From Psychroserpens luteolus (GTDB taxonomy: Bacteria; Bacteroidota; Bacteroidia; Flavobacteriales; Flavobacteriaceae): a DNA stretch of 64,000 bases. Made by a program: the position numbers and the translations under genes. Positions within the stretch are counted from its first letter, which is position 1, and every line of letters starts with the position of its first letter. Below, in pieces: positions 26,776-34,556 of this stretch. The stretch covers positions 1,054,001 through 1,118,000 of the forward strand of contig NZ_JAHVXI010000001.1 of the NCBI RefSeq assembly GCF_021032705.1, written 5' to 3'. Below the pieces are notes generated by a model. That model was given only the letters and a program-made list of their open reading frames with translations. It was not told the origin of the DNA and did no database searches.

Positions 26776-27188
26776 AAATTCTCGTTGACAAAGGCTTGGA
26801 AATAAGATCGAATTTCATTTCTGGCTTTTAGAAACGCATCATGTTTTTCAGAATCACTTCCAACAACTTTTGATGGATCAAAAAAGTTATGATGCAATCT
26901 TACAGCATTTTTACTTGGAATATATGGACAGTTTTCATTAGCATGATCACAAACAGTGATGATATAATCAAAATCAATATTTTCATAGTCATCGACGTGA
27001 TTAGACGTGTGATTTGAAATATCAATATGATCTTCTTTCATAATAGACACTGCTCCTGGATTTAAGCCATGAGTTTCTATTCCAGCGCTATAGATGTTTG
27101 CTTTTCCTTGAGTAAATGTATTGAGGTAACCATGAGCCATTTGGCTTCGACATGAATTACCTGTGCAGAGAACAAGTATGTTTTTCAT
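26772..27188 (-). CDS. arsC: arsenate reductase, thioredoxin-coupled type
   Basis: The 138-residue protein has the low-molecular-weight phosphatase-like loop C8-TGNSC13-RS and the redox pair Cys80 and Cys87 (VCDHANENCP). The spacing (8, 80, 87) is the same as in Staphylococcus pI258 ArsC (10, 82, 89). It reduces arsenate to arsenite in the cytoplasm using thioredoxin. It is the last visible gene of the ars operon; its ATG overlaps the stop of the GNAT gene by one base. No efflux pump gene follows. Confidence 0.93.
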   Translation of the reverse strand: MKNILVLCTGNSCRSQMAHGYLNTFTQGKANIYSAGIETHGLNPGAVSIMKEDHIDISNHTSNHVDDYENIDFDYIITVCDHANENCPYIPSKNAVRLHHNFFDPSKVVGSDSEKHDAFLKARNEIRSYFQAFVNENF

Positions 27189-27682
27189 TAAATTCCTACG
27201 TGGCCACTTCGTCTTTCTAAAAGGACGTTGTCAAACCATTTATTATTAAGTTTTCCTATTTTCTCGCGTATGCCAATCACTCTGAATCCGCAAGATTTAT
27301 GTAAATGTATGCTAATTTTATTGTCTTTAAAAATACTTGCTTGCAATGTCCAAAATCCTCTAGATTCACTTTCTTTTATAAGTCGTAAAAGCAGTTGTTT
27401 TCCAATGTGCTTACCTTGCATTTGTTTGGCAACATATACACTTACTTCAGCGACACCTTTATAAACATCTCTCTGAGAAACTTTAGACAACACAGCAAAT
27501 CCGATAATGTCTTGATTAATGGTAGCTACAATTCTTGGATGATCAATATATTTTTTATTCCATAATGACCAATCTGGTAATTTGGTTTCGAAAGTAGCAA
27601 TTCCAGTGCGTATACCATCTTCATAGATATTCAAAACCTGTTGAAAATCATCTTTTCTGAATGTCCTTAGAATAATACACAT
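27188..27682 (-). CDS. GNAT acetyltransferase of ars operon (phosphinothricin acetyltransferase-like)
   Basis: I chose the ATG at 27682 (MCIILRTFRKDDFQ); an ATG at 27700 would add six residues and overlap the previous gene by 10 bases. The 164-residue protein has the GNAT core with IYEDGI.TGIATFE near the start, VSVYV.K..QGKHIG acetyl-CoA loop, and IHLHKSCGFRVIGIREK near the end. These motifs match the phosphinothricin-type acetyltransferases, some of which (ArsN group) acetylate organoarsenicals in ars operons. The genomic position supports such a role, but the substrate is unproven. Confidence 0.83.
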   Translation of the reverse strand: MCIILRTFRKDDFQQVLNIYEDGIRTGIATFETKLPDWSLWNKKYIDHPRIVATINQDIIGFAVLSKVSQRDVYKGVAEVSVYVAKQMQGKHIGKQLLLRLIKESESRGFWTLQASIFKDNKISIHLHKSCGFRVIGIREKIGKLNNKWFDNVLLERRSGHVGI

Positions 27683-27690
27683 AGTTGAGC

Positions 27691-28188
27691 TTAGCAGCAA
27701 TTGCCATTAGGTGTGCAGCAAGGTTCATCATTGGTTACTAATTCTTTCTTTTGATCAGTAACTCCACAAGCTTCTTTAGCCTTACAATCTGTTTGTTCTA
27801 CAGATAACTTGATGATAAGCTTATTACTTTCTATTGTAAAGTCATTAACAAATAATTGAGCTGTATGAAATGTCTTATTACTGTATTCAAATTTGACTTC
27901 AGCATTTAAATCATATGGCTTCATCTTTCCAACCTTATTAAGAATTCCTAAAGCTTTATATACAGACATGAAATCGGTTTTGCCTATTTCACTTGGACTT
28001 TCCCATAGCTGAATAATCGTTTCGTTCCAATTATCAGTTTGAGCACCACAATCTACAGAGTTGATTGTAATATGTTTGACTTCGGTAATATGATAATTTG
28101 CACCAACGAAAGCATTAGGTATGTATTCAAAAAGTAAAGACTTGTCTTGGTTTTGTTCCAGGATTGAGAATAATTCTTGTGTTTTCAT
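27691..28188 (-). CDS. DUF6428 family protein of ars operon, Cys-rich tail
   Basis: The 165-residue protein starts with a helical segment (KTQELFSILEQNQDKSLLFEY) and a beta-rich core, and ends in a Cys-rich tail with CCTPNGNCC as its last nine residues plus DCKAKEAC before it. Families of this type lie next to arsR in Bacteroidota. The vicinal Cys pairs could bind arsenite or another thiophilic metal ion, an inference from residue content only. It lies 55 bases downstream of arsR. Confidence 0.78.
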   Translation of the reverse strand: MKTQELFSILEQNQDKSLLFEYIPNAFVGANYHITEVKHITINSVDCGAQTDNWNETIIQLWESPSEIGKTDFMSVYKALGILNKVGKMKPYDLNAEVKFEYSNKTFHTAQLFVNDFTIESNKLIIKLSVEQTDCKAKEACGVTDQKKELVTNDEPCCTPNGNCC

Positions 28189-28243
28189 CTTAATTTAATG
28201 TTTAGTTTTTTGCACGAGTGTACTAATTAAAGCTGATTACCGA

Positions 28244-28567
28244 CTAGCAGCAGTTAGATGTTGTTTTGTTAAAAAATGAATTTAATAGTATTTGAAATTC
28301 TTCAAAGCGTTCTAAGTTAAGACAGTAGCATTTCTTCTTACCTTCAAATCGACCTTTTAATAAACCAGCATCACCAATAACAGATAGATGCTGAGAGATG
28401 GTGGCCTGAGATAAACCAATTTCATCGACCAAATCATTGCAAATACAACCCTCTTGCTCACTAATGTATTTTAATATAGCGATGCGAGCAGGATGTGCAA
28501 ATACTTTTGCAATATTGGCAATTTCATTAATATTTTCGGTATAAATAAACCGTTTTGTAACACCCAT
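28244..28567 (-). CDS. arsR: ArsR family metalloregulator
   Basis: The 107-residue protein has a winged-helix domain with the recognition helix in LSQATISQHLSVIGDAGLL (about residues 52-70). Candidate metal-binding cysteines are Cys41 and Cys43 (GCICNDL, near the position of the ELCVC motif), Cys80, Cys82 and the terminal pair Cys106-Cys107. ArsR proteins repress the operon until arsenite binds. A perfect 30-bp palindrome upstream (28597-28626) overlaps its promoter, as expected for autorepression. Confidence 0.92.
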   Translation of the reverse strand: MGVTKRFIYTENINEIANIAKVFAHPARIAILKYISEQEGCICNDLVDEIGLSQATISQHLSVIGDAGLLKGRFEGKKKCYCLNLERFEEFQILLNSFFNKTTSNCC

Positions 28568-28584
28568 AGTATTCTATTAAAGTA

Positions 28585-28614
28585 CAAAGATAGCAAATTA
28601 TCGTAATATTGCAA
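28585..28614 (-). promoter_or_regulatory. promoter of the ars operon
   Basis: Read on the minus strand, TTG (28612-28614) and an exact -7 box TATCTTTG (28585-28592) are separated by 19 bases. The -33 box lies inside the 30-bp palindrome. Confidence 0.78.
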
Positions 28615-28626
28615 TATTACGATAAT
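28597..28626. promoter_or_regulatory. ArsR operator, perfect 30-bp palindrome
   Basis: The half-site ATTATCGTAATATTG is followed directly by its exact reverse complement. It covers the -33 box and spacer of the arsR promoter, so a bound repressor would block RNA polymerase. Confidence 0.85.
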
Positions 28627-28670
28627 AAAAATTAATAAAAAGCCAGAATAAATAATTCCGGCCTCTATTT

Positions 28671-29171
28671 TTATAATGTTTTAAACCAGTCTTGAAATTG
28701 TTCGCCTAATAAAAAAACAGGCTTTTTTTCTCCACTCAAAGCACCAATTATACTCATTACCCATAGGATAATTGTAATTAATGATAGAAATCCTAAAAGA
28801 GGCATAACAAAACTCAATACCCAAATTCCTAGACTAAGAATACATATGCCTAGCATTTGTCTAATATAAAATGAGCCATATTCGGTCCTATTGCTTCCAT
28901 TCATAACTATTGCTATAATAAAACCTATGATTGTAATATGAGCTATTATAGCGACATTCTTTCCATCGCTAAGAACCTCTTTAGCGTCACTAGCAAATTC
29001 TTTAGCAGATGCTTTAGCTTCTTCGGCGAACTCACTAGCTTTCTCTTTAGCTTCTTCGGCAAATTCGCTTGCTTTTTCACTTACTTTATCGGCTGCTTTT
29101 TTTGCACCTTCTTTAGCATCGCCTAACATGTCATTAAGGTCGTCACTTAAACTTTTATTATCGTCAGACAT
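28671..29171 (-). CDS. amphipathic-repeat protein with DUF4870-like membrane domain
   Basis: The 166-residue protein has a charged N-terminal helix (about residues 1-70) made of repeats such as KEKASEFAEEA, which give an amphipathic 11-residue periodicity. A three-helix membrane domain of DUF4870 type follows (about 74-160: VAIIAHITIIGFIIAIV, then FYIRQMLGICILSLGIW). It is likely an inner-membrane protein with a cytoplasmic coiled or amphipathic arm. The neighbouring gene encodes a soluble protein with the same repeat. Function is unknown. Confidence 0.75.
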   Translation of the reverse strand: MSDDNKSLSDDLNDMLGDAKEGAKKAADKVSEKASEFAEEAKEKASEFAEEAKASAKEFASDAKEVLSDGKNVAIIAHITIIGFIIAIVMNGSNRTEYGSFYIRQMLGICILSLGIWVLSFVMPLLGFLSLITIILWVMSIIGALSGEKKPVFLLGEQFQDWFKTL

Positions 29172-29226
29172 AATATAATTGGTTTATGGTTATGATATAA
29201 AGTTAACAAAAAAGCACTAGATGGAT

Positions 29227-29772
29227 TTATTTTTTACCAAACAACCTTTGAAAAAAGCCTTTTGTTTTTTTCTTAGCTTCTGTATAGGTTTCTTTAGCAT
29301 CTTCTGCCAAATCTTCTAATTTATCTTCGGCAACATCTGCAAATTCACCTAATTTTTCACCAGCTTCATCAATAAATTCAGCTGCCTTTTCTTTTGCCTC
29401 TCCAGCAAATTCTTTGGCATCCTCGGCAAGGTGAGACGCTTTTTCTTTGGCAACATCTGCAAAAGCACTAAGTTTTTCACCAGTTTCGCTTGCTAATTCT
29501 GATGCTTTTTCTTTTGCATTATCGAACATTTCTTTACCATCTCCCTTAATAAACTCGGTAGCTTTATCCTTTACATTTCCTAAAACTTCTTTAGCGTCTT
29601 CTGCTAATTCTGATGCTTTTTCTTTAGCGCTATTAAAAGCGTCAGCAGCATTATCTTTTAAATCACTTGTTTTATCTGAAGCGGCACCTGTTATTTCGTT
29701 TACCGTATCTTCTGTAGATTCAATTTCACTATTTAAGTCGTCTTCTAGATTTTTGTTGTTGTCTTCGGTCAT
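29227..29772 (-). CDS. soluble amphipathic 11-residue repeat protein (apolipoprotein/LEA-like)
   Basis: The 181-residue protein is made almost entirely of repeats around (A)KEKASELAEDAKE, rich in Lys, Glu and Ala, ending in a basic-aromatic FFQRLFGKK tail. The periodicity resembles LEA group 3, YtxH-type or apolipoprotein-like helices that lie on membranes or protect proteins under stress. No signal peptide is seen. It is adjacent to, and shares repeats with, the DUF4870-like gene. An open frame of 145 codons on the opposite strand is a by-product of the repeats. Confidence 0.75.
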   Translation of the reverse strand: MTEDNNKNLEDDLNSEIESTEDTVNEITGAASDKTSDLKDNAADAFNSAKEKASELAEDAKEVLGNVKDKATEFIKGDGKEMFDNAKEKASELASETGEKLSAFADVAKEKASHLAEDAKEFAGEAKEKAAEFIDEAGEKLGEFADVAEDKLEDLAEDAKETYTEAKKKTKGFFQRLFGKK

Positions 29773-29824
29773 TGTTGTTACTTGTTTATTTATGAGTAGT
29801 TTAAAATTACAATTTGTTACACCT

Positions 29825-30211
29825 CTACTTAAACGCTTGATCTACTGGTTCCCAAAGTTCAATTTTATTACCCTCGTTATCTAATACCCAACCAAACTTT
29901 CCATAGTCATATTCTTCCATCTCTCCTACTATTGTGACCCCTTCTTCTTTTAAAGTCACTAAAAGTTCCTTTAAATTTTCAACACGATAATTAAACATAA
30001 ACTCTTTTTTAGATGGCTCAAAGTATTTAGTATCGTCTTTAAAAGCACTCCATTGTGTGGAGCAATCATTACCTTCTTTATCTTTCCACCAAAAGGTGCA
30101 GCCATAGTCATCAGTATTAAAACCTAAATGCTTTTTGTACCAATCTTTTGACGCTTTAGGATCTTCCGACTTAAAAAATAAGCCTCCTATTCCTGTTACT
30201 CTATTTTTCAT
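29825..30211 (-). CDS. VOC (glyoxalase/bleomycin resistance) family protein
   Basis: The 128-residue protein has the VOC pattern: GGLFFKSEDPKASKDWYKKHLGF at the start, a second beta-alpha-beta half with EGVTIVGEMEEYDYGKFGWVLDNEGNKIELWEP. Metal-ligand candidates include the Glu in IELWEP. Family members are isomerases, dioxygenases or binding proteins; the substrate cannot be assigned. It starts 1 base after the stop of the DUF1801 gene on the same strand. Confidence 0.85.
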   Translation of the reverse strand: MKNRVTGIGGLFFKSEDPKASKDWYKKHLGFNTDDYGCTFWWKDKEGNDCSTQWSAFKDDTKYFEPSKKEFMFNYRVENLKELLVTLKEEGVTIVGEMEEYDYGKFGWVLDNEGNKIELWEPVDQAFK

Positions 30212-30670
30212 CTATTTTTTGTTTAGTGCTGTTTCATAAATATCTATCCACTCTTCAACAGTCATTTTTCCTAAAAGCTCTTCAATGAGATCATAAGGAA
30301 TATCATCTATCTTTTTAAAACGAATACAACTTTTTCCCATATCCAATTTATATTTTGAATGTTTTGGATATTCTGATACAAACCAGTCGTACAATTCTTT
30401 CTTTGCATACATCCCAGAATGGTACAATGCGATAAAGTTTTTTTGTGACGCCAAATTAATAAATGGTAATGGCGGGAATGGCTTACAATGATAACCCGCC
30501 GGATAAATGGATTTTGGTACGTAATATGCTAACATACCATATCCCATTCCAGCTTCAAGTCCTTTGGGCATGTGTTTTTTTATAAGATTGTCTAATTTCG
30601 TAATAGGGGCTTTTCTTTCTTCTGGTAATTGACTAATATAGTCTTCAGGTGATGTTGCTTTGTATTGCAT
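30212..30670 (-). CDS. DUF1801 family protein
   Basis: The 152-residue soluble protein has the DUF1801 (YdhG-like) features: EDYISQLPEERKAPITKLDNLI at the start, GYGMLAYYVPK in the middle and CIRFKKIDDIPYDLIEELL near the end. The fold is alpha/beta and its function is not established. It belongs to a run of small minus-strand genes (VOC, DUF1801, DUF4199, LuxR) with little spacing. Confidence 0.8.
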   Translation of the reverse strand: MQYKATSPEDYISQLPEERKAPITKLDNLIKKHMPKGLEAGMGYGMLAYYVPKSIYPAGYHCKPFPPLPFINLASQKNFIALYHSGMYAKKELYDWFVSEYPKHSKYKLDMGKSCIRFKKIDDIPYDLIEELLGKMTVEEWIDIYETALNKK

Positions 30671-30680
30671 AATATTAATT

Positions 30681-31187
30681 TTATTTACGTTGGAGGATTA
30701 ATGCAGAAATTAAAGATATAATAAATCCTATAATTACGACACTAGCGAACATGATAAATGCTAGAAAACCAGAACCTCCATAATCATTCATTTGCTGTGT
30801 AAGTTCATTTTTTTTGGCTTCTAATTCTGCTCCAGAATAAGTTTCCTCTAAACCTTTAATAGAAGTGTCTAAAAACTCTTGAGAGAAATCTGGATTTATA
30901 ACTGTAGTGTATAGGTAATCTGCAATTCCGATACCAATACCAACCATTGCAGAAATAAGAACACCGATTAATAAGGCTTTACCAAAACTTATCATACCAT
31001 CATTAACATGATCACGGTAATGTTTTATTCCAAAGAAAACGAAAGAAAGCGAAGCCACCATAGTAGTATAACCTATAATTTCCTGAGTGGAATAACTTAA
31101 ACCTTTTCCAAATACTAATGCCAATAAGAATAAAATAACGGCAACTGCAAGACCATAAAGTCCAAATCTAATAACTGTGTTTTTCAT
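30681..31187 (-). CDS. DUF4199 family membrane protein
   Basis: I chose the ATG at 31187, which begins directly with the hydrophobic MKNTVIRFGLYGLAVA segment; an ATG at 31235 would add 16 residues and start upstream of the predicted -7 box. The 168-residue protein has four hydrophobic segments with a charged loop between about residues 95 and 140, typical of DUF4199 proteins of Bacteroidota. It is an inner-membrane protein of unknown function. Two operator-like repeats lie between it and the LuxR-type gene upstream. Confidence 0.78.
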   Translation of the reverse strand: MKNTVIRFGLYGLAVAVILFLLALVFGKGLSYSTQEIIGYTTMVASLSFVFFGIKHYRDHVNDGMISFGKALLIGVLISAMVGIGIGIADYLYTTVINPDFSQEFLDTSIKGLEETYSGAELEAKKNELTQQMNDYGGSGFLAFIMFASVVIIGFIISLISALILQRK

Positions 31188-31212
31188 AATGTGTTGATTT
31201 AAATTAATAGTC

Positions 31213-31220
31213 CAAAAGTA
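31213..31220 (-). promoter_or_regulatory. -7 promoter box of the DUF4199 gene
   Basis: On the minus strand, TACTTTTG matches TAnnTTTG exactly, 25 bases before the ATG at 31187. The -33 region is not a TTG and lies next to the repeat at 31243. Confidence 0.5.
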
Positions 31221-31242
31221 GATTAATGATGCCATTAAAGGC

Positions 31243-31278
31243 TCATACTAAAGTACCAAAGCGGTCATACTTAAGTAT
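31243..31278. promoter_or_regulatory. two tandem operator-like repeats
   Basis: TCATACTAAAGTA (31243-31255) and TCATACTTAAGTA (31265-31277) are direct copies 22 bp apart, about two helical turns. Each is itself close to a palindrome; the second contains the perfect palindrome ATACTTAAGTAT (31267-31278). They lie just upstream of the -33 position of the DUF4199 promoter. Confidence 0.55.
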
Positions 31279-31292
31279 AAAATACTATGTTT

Positions 31293-31703
31293 TTATATAA
31301 TGTTGATGTCTTTTGCTATTTGAAGCGCTTGTGTACGACGTTTGGCATTTAACTTTGATAGCAGATTCGAAACATGTGTCTTTACAGTGCTTTCTGAAAC
31401 AAAAAGTTTATCTCCAATTTCTTTATTAGATAAGCCTTCGGAAATGCCAATGAGCACTTCATATTCACGTTTACTAATATCCAAGGCTTCGATTTTTTTA
31501 TGATCAATTTCTTTTAAAACTTTAGTAGACTTGTGGAGGCTTTTTTTGTTGAGGTATACACCAACAAAAAAGAAAACCACAGCAATCAAAGCAATAGTGA
31601 ATTCTGACTTTAGATCACCAGAAATAATGGCATATTTACTAAACTGAAACAGCAGTAACAATCCAAGAATGAGCAATCCAAATACAAGAATGGTTCGTTT
31701 CAC
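31293..31703 (-). CDS. membrane-anchored LuxR-type transcriptional regulator
   Basis: The 136-residue protein has two transmembrane helices (about 4-20 and 36-52), a short linker, and a C-terminal LuxR/GerE helix-turn-helix domain (about 72-134) with ISKREYEVLIGISEGLSNKE and VSESTVKTHVSNLLSKL. It has no receiver domain, so activity must be controlled through the membrane helices or by abundance. The candidate binding sites at 31243-31278 lie immediately downstream, before the DUF4199 gene. Confidence 0.87.
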   Translation of the reverse strand: MKRTILVFGLLILGLLLLFQFSKYAIISGDLKSEFTIALIAVVFFFVGVYLNKKSLHKSTKVLKEIDHKKIEALDISKREYEVLIGISEGLSNKEIGDKLFVSESTVKTHVSNLLSKLNAKRRTQALQIAKDINII

Positions 31704-31749
31704 ACCTTTGAATTTTGGTAATTATTAGTGTTGGTTTTATGTTTTAAAT

Positions 31750-32685
31750 TTAGCAAAATTCTGCTTTTATCTTATCAACAATCGTTTGTGCTAGCTTTTT
31801 TTTACTTTCAACAGTCCATCCAGCAACATGTGGTGTGAGAATAACATTTTCTGCAGAAATGAGATACTTGAAGGGTTCTGGCATTTCAGTCGTAAATAAG
31901 TTTTCAAAAGAGGACTTCTCATATTCTAATACGTCCAATCCAGCACCTAAAATTTTACCTAATTTTAAAGCATTTACCAAATCTTTGGTGACAACGCTTT
32001 TCCCACGTGCTGTATTGATGAGCCAGAAAGGTTTTTTAAAGGCATCGATGAATTTAGAATTCACCATATTGATGGTTTGAGATGTTTCTGGTGTATGAAG
32101 ACTTAATACATCGGCATGGTTCTGCAATTCTTCTAGAGAGACTTGAGTAGCGTTATCATCACCAACATTGTGCTTAATGTCATAACAGAGTACTTTAACC
32201 TCAAAACCTCTAAGTTTTTTGGCAAAGGCTTTTCCCATATTGCCATAGCCAATAAGACCAACTGTTTTCCCATCGAGTTCTAAACCGCGATTGTTTTCTC
32301 GCCTCCATTTACCATCACGAACTTCTTTATCTGCAATATTTAGTTTATTAAAAAGGGATAATAGCATGGCCAGACTATGCTCACCAACAGCATTACGATT
32401 ACCTTCGGGAGCAGCAATAAGTTTGATCCCTTTTTGTTGTGCGTAATCCGTATCAATATTTTCTAGCCCTGCACCAACACGACCAATAAATTTTAAGTTT
32501 TTTGCTGCATTTAAAAATTGAGCATCAATTTTAAAACGACTGCGAATAATTAAACCGTCATAGTGATGGATAATTTGTTCGATAGTACTTTTTGAATCTG
32601 TATAATTTTCATCGTTAGTAAAACCTAAAGCATTAAGTTGCTCTATAAGTAATAGATGATTGGTGTCTAGGTGGAGTACTTTCAT
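31750..32685 (-). CDS. D-2-hydroxyacid dehydrogenase (SerA-like)
   Basis: The 311-residue NAD-dependent enzyme has the Rossmann motif GYGNMG (residues 146-151), an INTARGKSVV segment, and catalytic His286 in LTPHVAGW. The family includes phosphoglycerate dehydrogenase, glyoxylate or hydroxypyruvate reductase and lactate dehydrogenase. There is no ACT domain. Phosphoglycerate dehydrogenase is a reasonable guess, but specificity cannot be read from the sequence. The cupin gene lies 6 bases upstream in the same operon. Confidence 0.88.
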   Translation of the reverse strand: MKVLHLDTNHLLLIEQLNALGFTNDENYTDSKSTIEQIIHHYDGLIIRSRFKIDAQFLNAAKNLKFIGRVGAGLENIDTDYAQQKGIKLIAAPEGNRNAVGEHSLAMLLSLFNKLNIADKEVRDGKWRRENNRGLELDGKTVGLIGYGNMGKAFAKKLRGFEVKVLCYDIKHNVGDDNATQVSLEELQNHADVLSLHTPETSQTINMVNSKFIDAFKKPFWLINTARGKSVVTKDLVNALKLGKILGAGLDVLEYEKSSFENLFTTEMPEPFKYLISAENVILTPHVAGWTVESKKKLAQTIVDKIKAEFC

Positions 32686-32691
32686 GTGTAA

Positions 32692-33057
32692 TTATATCCA
32701 AGGATACTCTGTTTGTGTTTTTTCATCTTGCACATTTCCTGTATGTGCCGTGTCTAGTTTTTCGAACAAGAGTAAATGTACTTCTTCACCATTTTTAGTA
32801 GATGGATTATGCTCTACACCTTTAGGTACAACAATCATTTCTCCTTCTTTCACGACTTCTGTTCGATCTCTAAATTGCATGTATAGCGTGCCTTTGATGA
32901 CTTGAAATAATTCATCTTCATTATCGTGACTATGCCATACAAACTCGCCTTTTATTTTGGCTAGTATGACTTGCATATTGTCTACAGTTGCAATACGATG
33001 TGGATGCCATTGTTTTGAGAAAAGCGTATGTTTTTCTTTGATGTTTATGGGTTTCAT
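32692..33057 (-). CDS. cupin domain protein
   Basis: The 121-residue protein is a single beta-barrel cupin: motif 1 is FVWHSHDNEDELFQVIKG, with candidate metal ligands His-x-His and Glu, and motif 2 is VPKGVEHNPS. It could be a mannose-6-phosphate isomerase-like or small-molecule-binding cupin; the substrate is unknown. It lies 6 bases upstream of the hydroxyacid dehydrogenase gene and is preceded by the second GGGCGTTACC element. Confidence 0.85.
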   Translation of the reverse strand: MKPINIKEKHTLFSKQWHPHRIATVDNMQVILAKIKGEFVWHSHDNEDELFQVIKGTLYMQFRDRTEVVKEGEMIVVPKGVEHNPSTKNGEEVHLLLFEKLDTAHTGNVQDEKTQTEYPWI

Positions 33058-33096
33058 TAGGTATAGATGTTTTATGCTTTAAAGTTACAAAGTTTT

Positions 33097-33172
33097 GCGT
33101 TAGTGATGGAGCAATTGTTGGAGCTCCTCAATGAGAGCGACTTGTGAGAGCACGACCTGAAAGGTAACGCCC
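33097..33172 (-). repeat. GGGCGTTACC dispersed intergenic element, copy 2
   Basis: The 76-base element, read on the minus strand, begins GGGCGTTACC directly at the mgtE stop codon and ends TAACGC 39 bases before the cupin ATG. It aligns with 9861-9949 without gaps over the first 36 bases. The hairpin (33123-33138) is shorter than in copy 1 but keeps the closing GC pairs and the bulged A. Gene order and orientation relative to the flanking genes are the same as in copy 1. Confidence 0.8.
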
Positions 33173-34542
33173 TAGATGTTAAGGATCAATTTGGCAATCC
33201 AAAAATAGATAAGTATACCAAAGATATCATTGCTTGTAGTAATAAATGGACCCGTTGCAATAGCTGGATCAATACCTCTTTTGTCTAAAAACAAAGGGAC
33301 AAACGTGCCAATTAAACCTGCAACAATAATAACAGCAATTAAAGATACTGAAATGGCAAGCGCTGTATAGAATTCGCCTTTAGTAGCCCAAACAAATAAA
33401 AACAAGAAGAGCGCTAAAATGGTCCCGTTTAGTGCAGCGAGTAACATTTCTTTTATTAGACGACTATTGATGCTACCTTTAACATCGTCATTAGCCAGAC
33501 CTTGTACGATAATTGCACTAGACTGTACACCAACATTTCCAGCCATCGCCGCAATTAATGGTGTAAAAAAGAATAGTACAGCATATTTTTCAAATGTATT
33601 TTGAAAACCTTCCATAATCAAAAAGGCACCAACACCACCAACTAAACCTAAGAACAACCATGGTAAACGCGCTCGGGTAAGCTCTATAATACTATCATCG
33701 GCTTCAACGCCTTGGGTAATACCTGCTGCTAATTGATAATCTTTATCGGCTTCCTCTTTTAAGACATCGACAATATCATCAATGGTAATTCTGCCAAGTA
33801 AAGTTTGCAAATTATCTACTACAGGTATGGCTTCTAAATCATATTTAGCCATCACTTTTGCAACATCCTCTACATCATCTGCAACATTGACGAAATCTAC
33901 ATTTTCTTTTGCTATGTCGGCTATTTTTTGTTCACTCTTTGCAACGATTAGATCTTTTAATGATAAGCGCCCAATGAGTTTTTCTTCTTTATCAACGACA
34001 TAAATAGAATGTACTCTAGTCACTTCTTTAGCTTGCCCTCTAATACGACGCAAGCATCCTGCTACTGTCCAAGTTTCGTAAACCTTAACAAGTTCTTTTG
34101 CCATTAAACTACCTGCAGTGTCATCGTCATAGGTAAGTAGTTCTGTAATTTCATCCCTATGTTCATCATCTTCAATTCTTGAAATAACTTCGGCTTGACG
34201 TTCTTCGGGTAATTCGGCAATAATATCTGCGGCATCATCGGTATCTAATTCTTCTACTTCTTCAGCAATTTCTTTGGCCGATAGATTTTCAAGAACTTTT
34301 TCTCTGGTATCTTCATCAAGTTCTGTAAGAATATCTGAAGTGGTTTCAGAATCTAATAGTTTAATGACATAGATAGAATCATCGAGGTCTAGTTCATCTA
34401 GAATTTCGGCAACATCAGCATAATGAAAATCATTCAATAGCAGTTTTAACGCTTTATCATCGCTATTAGCGACAAGCATTTCTACCTGCTCAATGAGTTC
34501 ATGAGTAAGCTCAAATTGGATATTTTCTTTCTCTTCGATCAA
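33172..34542 (-). CDS. mgtE: magnesium transporter MgtE
   Basis: The 456-residue protein has the MgtE architecture: an acidic, helical N domain (about 1-130, with repeated EELDTDDAADIIAELPEE-like turns), two CBS domains (about 135-260) and five transmembrane helices (about 285-455) with the pore signature AGNVGVQSSA. It is an inner-membrane Mg2+ channel gated by cytoplasmic Mg2+ through the N and CBS domains. rsmA lies 14 bases upstream in the same operon. Confidence 0.94.
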   Translation of the reverse strand: MIEEKENIQFELTHELIEQVEMLVANSDDKALKLLLNDFHYADVAEILDELDLDDSIYVIKLLDSETTSDILTELDEDTREKVLENLSAKEIAEEVEELDTDDAADIIAELPEERQAEVISRIEDDEHRDEITELLTYDDDTAGSLMAKELVKVYETWTVAGCLRRIRGQAKEVTRVHSIYVVDKEEKLIGRLSLKDLIVAKSEQKIADIAKENVDFVNVADDVEDVAKVMAKYDLEAIPVVDNLQTLLGRITIDDIVDVLKEEADKDYQLAAGITQGVEADDSIIELTRARLPWLFLGLVGGVGAFLIMEGFQNTFEKYAVLFFFTPLIAAMAGNVGVQSSAIIVQGLANDDVKGSINSRLIKEMLLAALNGTILALFLFLFVWATKGEFYTALAISVSLIAVIIVAGLIGTFVPLFLDKRGIDPAIATGPFITTSNDIFGILIYFWIAKLILNI

Positions 34543-34556
34543 ACGAGATGGTTTTG

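Noticed and set aside
29447-29884. 145-codon open frame on the plus strand
   Set aside because: It is the complement of a Glu/Lys/Ala-rich repeat gene; the repeats keep the opposite frame open. It has no start context and no recognisable protein.
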